A stretch of 64,000 nt of DNA, from NCBI GenBank assembly GCA_902775895.1, contig CACYNO010000001.1:434001-498000 (forward strand), read 5' to 3'. The position numbers were made by a program, and so were the translations under genes. Numbering within the stretch: position 1 is the stretch's first letter; the number at the start of each line of letters is the position of its first letter. Under the pieces are notes generated by a model. That model made no database searches, was not told the DNA's origin, and was given only the letters and a program-made list of their open reading frames with translations. Below, in pieces: positions 62,633 to 64,000 of the stretch. Source of the DNA: an uncultured Lachnospiraceae bacterium. GTDB lineage: Bacteria > Bacillota > Clostridia > Lachnospirales > Lachnospiraceae.

Positions 62633-63436
62633 TTAATATGCTGTCTTATACAGATAATACCTGCCTCTTTTACCTGTTCTTTTCACCACCCCCACCTCAT
62701 TTAGCACATTCAGCACCAATGATGCAAAACTCCTGCTGATTCCCGCCGCTGCGGCAAATTCGGATGATATAAACTCTTCTTCCAGTTCAGCGGGCACGAC
62801 TCTTAAATAGTCATTTGTACAATTAAACTCTATGATCTCCCTGATCCCTATGGGTACCCGGTCGAATCTTTCATATCCGCTTCCCCTTCTCCGCCTTCTT
62901 TTTTGAACTTTAATCTTGTATTCTTCCATATCCATCATATACAAATGGACCCGGAGATTGGGGTTCTTTAGAAAACTCTTAATAGCATAGAGTTCTTCAA
63001 AGGCATGATATTCATTCATATGCAGGGGTGACATCCTGAAGGCGGATTTTTTCCCGCCATCAATATGTGATATCCATTTGTTCACCGCCACGGGATATAC
63101 CACCGTAATGGTATAATTATTCAAAAAAACGGACAGCTTATCACGAAGCTTTCCAAACTGTGCCGTCTGTATCTCCGTAACCTGTCCGTCTTTAAAAACA
63201 TCAGCAAAAAAGCCGTCAAGAGCCACCTCATGGCAGTCTCTGTCCGGCTCTATATAGTTTTTTAATACGGCATGGACCGTTTTTTCCGAAAGGGTTCCTA
63301 TACCGCCTGCTTCATAGGGATTACTCCCCCGCCTGACAGCGATTTCCTCTTCGATCGTCTTTTTAACTTCAGAAAATCTCCGGTGATCCATATAATCCGA
63401 AACCGCATTTTCTTTAAATCTTTCAAAAGCATTCAT
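62633..63436 (-). CDS. Uncharacterised protein with nuclease-like motif order and C-terminal winged-helix region
   Basis: I do not recognise a named family in this 267-residue protein. Residues 50-110 follow an alpha-beta-beta-alpha pattern with Glu51, Asp79 (FFADVF) and Glu88-x-Gln90 (VTEIQTAQFGKLRDKL), resembling the E-D-ExK order of PD-(D/E)XK nucleases, but Gln replaces the usual Lys. A basic run KRRRRRGS lies at about 185-192, and the end (EFAAAAGISRSFASLVLNVL, GVVKRTGKRGRYYLY) looks like a winged helix. DNA or RNA binding is plausible. It lies 18 bases after prfC and may be co-transcribed with it. Confidence 0.65.
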   Translation of the reverse strand: MNAFERFKENAVSDYMDHRRFSEVKKTIEEEIAVRRGSNPYEAGGIGTLSEKTVHAVLKNYIEPDRDCHEVALDGFFADVFKDGQVTEIQTAQFGKLRDKLSVFLNNYTITVVYPVAVNKWISHIDGGKKSAFRMSPLHMNEYHAFEELYAIKSFLKNPNLRVHLYMMDMEEYKIKVQKRRRRRGSGYERFDRVPIGIREIIEFNCTNDYLRVVPAELEEEFISSEFAAAAGISRSFASLVLNVLNEVGVVKRTGKRGRYYLYKTAY

Positions 63437-63454
63437 AAATATGCCTCACAGGGA

Positions 63455-64000
63455 TCATCTGTTTTCTTCGCTTTGTGTACCGAATTCCGAAAGTTTAATC
63501 CCTTCATTTCTGTCCATAACCATCTTTACGCTCCATTCATGGGCAAACAAAAGAAGTACTCGTCCGTCCATATCACGGATCTTTTTCATGTCAGAGGTCG
63601 CAGACATATTGTCAGTGTCAAATTCCTCGTAGTTATCCACGTATCTTATGTACTCAAAGGGAAGTATCTCAAGATTGATGTCCACGTTGTACTCACTCTC
63701 AAGCCTGAACTTAAGCACGTCAAACTGTAGCGTTCCTACTGCACCGACGATTATTTCCTCCATACCCGTGATATATTCCTGGAACACCTGAACGGCTCCT
63801 TCTCTTGCAATCTGCGTGATACCTTTTACGAACTGTTTGCGCTTCATGGTATCCATCTGTCTCACACGGGCAAAATGCTCCGGTGCAAAAGTAGGTATTC
63901 CCGCATACTTAAACTTTTCCTTAGAAGTACAAAGGGTATCGCCTATGGCAAAAACTCCCGGATCAAAGATACCTATGATATCCCCTGCATAAGCCTTTTC
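63455..64000 (-). CDS. prfC: Peptide chain release factor 3, C-terminal part
   Basis: RF3 is a GTPase that removes RF1/RF2 after termination. The gene runs off the right edge. The visible 181 codons start EKAYAGDIIGIFDPGVFAIGDTL, a conserved RF3 domain II segment, and continue with PTFAPEHFARVRQMDTMKRKQF, EGAVQVFQEY and VGAVGTLQFDVLKFRLESEY. The GTPase domain lies outside the window. An apparent internal GTG start at 63865 is not the real start, since the frame is open to the edge and conserved. Confidence 0.93.
   Translation of the reverse strand, partial: EKAYAGDIIGIFDPGVFAIGDTLCTSKEKFKYAGIPTFAPEHFARVRQMDTMKRKQFVKGITQIAREGAVQVFQEYITGMEEIIVGAVGTLQFDVLKFRLESEYNVDINLEILPFEYIRYVDNYEEFDTDNMSATSDMKKIRDMDGRVLLLFAHEWSVKMVMDRNEGIKLSEFGTQSEENR

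Noticed and set aside
63455..63865. A separate 136-residue gene
   Set aside because: The frame is open to the window edge and continues RF3 domain II, so this is the end of prfC, not its own gene.

Overview
The window looks like a core chromosomal segment of an anaerobic, low-to-moderate GC Firmicute of the class Clostridia, most likely a Lachnospiraceae member. The signs are a PolC-type replicative polymerase, CdaA/CdaR, a single-chain PurL, pyrB-pyrI, a PreP-like M16C peptidase, surface proteins ending in cell-wall-binding (CWB2) repeats, tRNA genes without an encoded CCA, and the block orders rimP-nusA-ylxR-ylxQ-infB-rbfA-nrnA-truB-ribF and pyrH-frr-uppS-cdsA-dxr-rseP-ispG-polC. The taxon is inferred from family content; no database was searched. 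Almost every gene is on the minus strand. The exceptions are the pyrB tail, pyrI and one tRNA-Arg. I see no prophage, insertion sequence or CRISPR array, and no gene-free stretch reaches 300 bases.

Layout, left to right (minus-strand operons therefore read right to left). 1-508: end of the pyrimidine genes pyrB and pyrI. 509-5846: pdxK-like kinase, recO, era and an M16C peptidase. 5937-7142: a secreted CHAP-domain wall hydrolase with its own promoter and terminator. 7315-11883: rluF-like, ligA, metA (predicted acetyltransferase type) and two unknown small proteins. 11968-12040: tRNA-Arg(CCG), pointing at cdaR. 12046-15284: cdaR, cdaA and two unknown membrane proteins in one tight operon. 15355-16509: yebC and rpsO, with an S15-type leader. 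16531-24530: the translation/RNA-modification operon from rimP to ribF. 24608-24679: tRNA-Glu(CTC), directly upstream of rimP. 24757-33313: a YfhO-type membrane protein, a 1291-residue surface protein and a second, related surface protein. 33488-45292: polC, ispG, rseP, dxr, cdsA, uppS, frr, pyrH and a polysaccharide deacetylase. 45459-47164: tsf and rpsB behind a strong promoter. 47356-52113: topA, dprA and comM. 52241-55745: a lipoprotein and clpB behind a CIRCE-overlapped promoter. 56032-57320: rplT, rpmI and infC behind an L20-type leader with an attenuator. 57533-62527: icd and purL. 62633-63436: an unknown protein with nuclease-like motifs. 63455-64000: the C-terminal part of prfC.

Much of the regulation can be read from the DNA: a CIRCE operator over the clpB promoter, an attenuated infC-rpmI-rplT leader, structured leaders before rpsO and rpsB, and a non-canonical ATT start for infC. 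Eight genes appear to start with TTG.

I see no clear new multi-gene defence or biosynthetic system. The least explained elements are: the two membrane proteins fused by overlap to the c-di-AMP synthase operon; the protein at 62633-63436 with a PD-(D/E)XK-like motif order and a C-terminal winged-helix region; a roughly 100-nt nested hairpin just after rplT; and a G8 tract with a 15-codon upstream ORF in front of a surface-protein gene that shares its last third with its neighbour.
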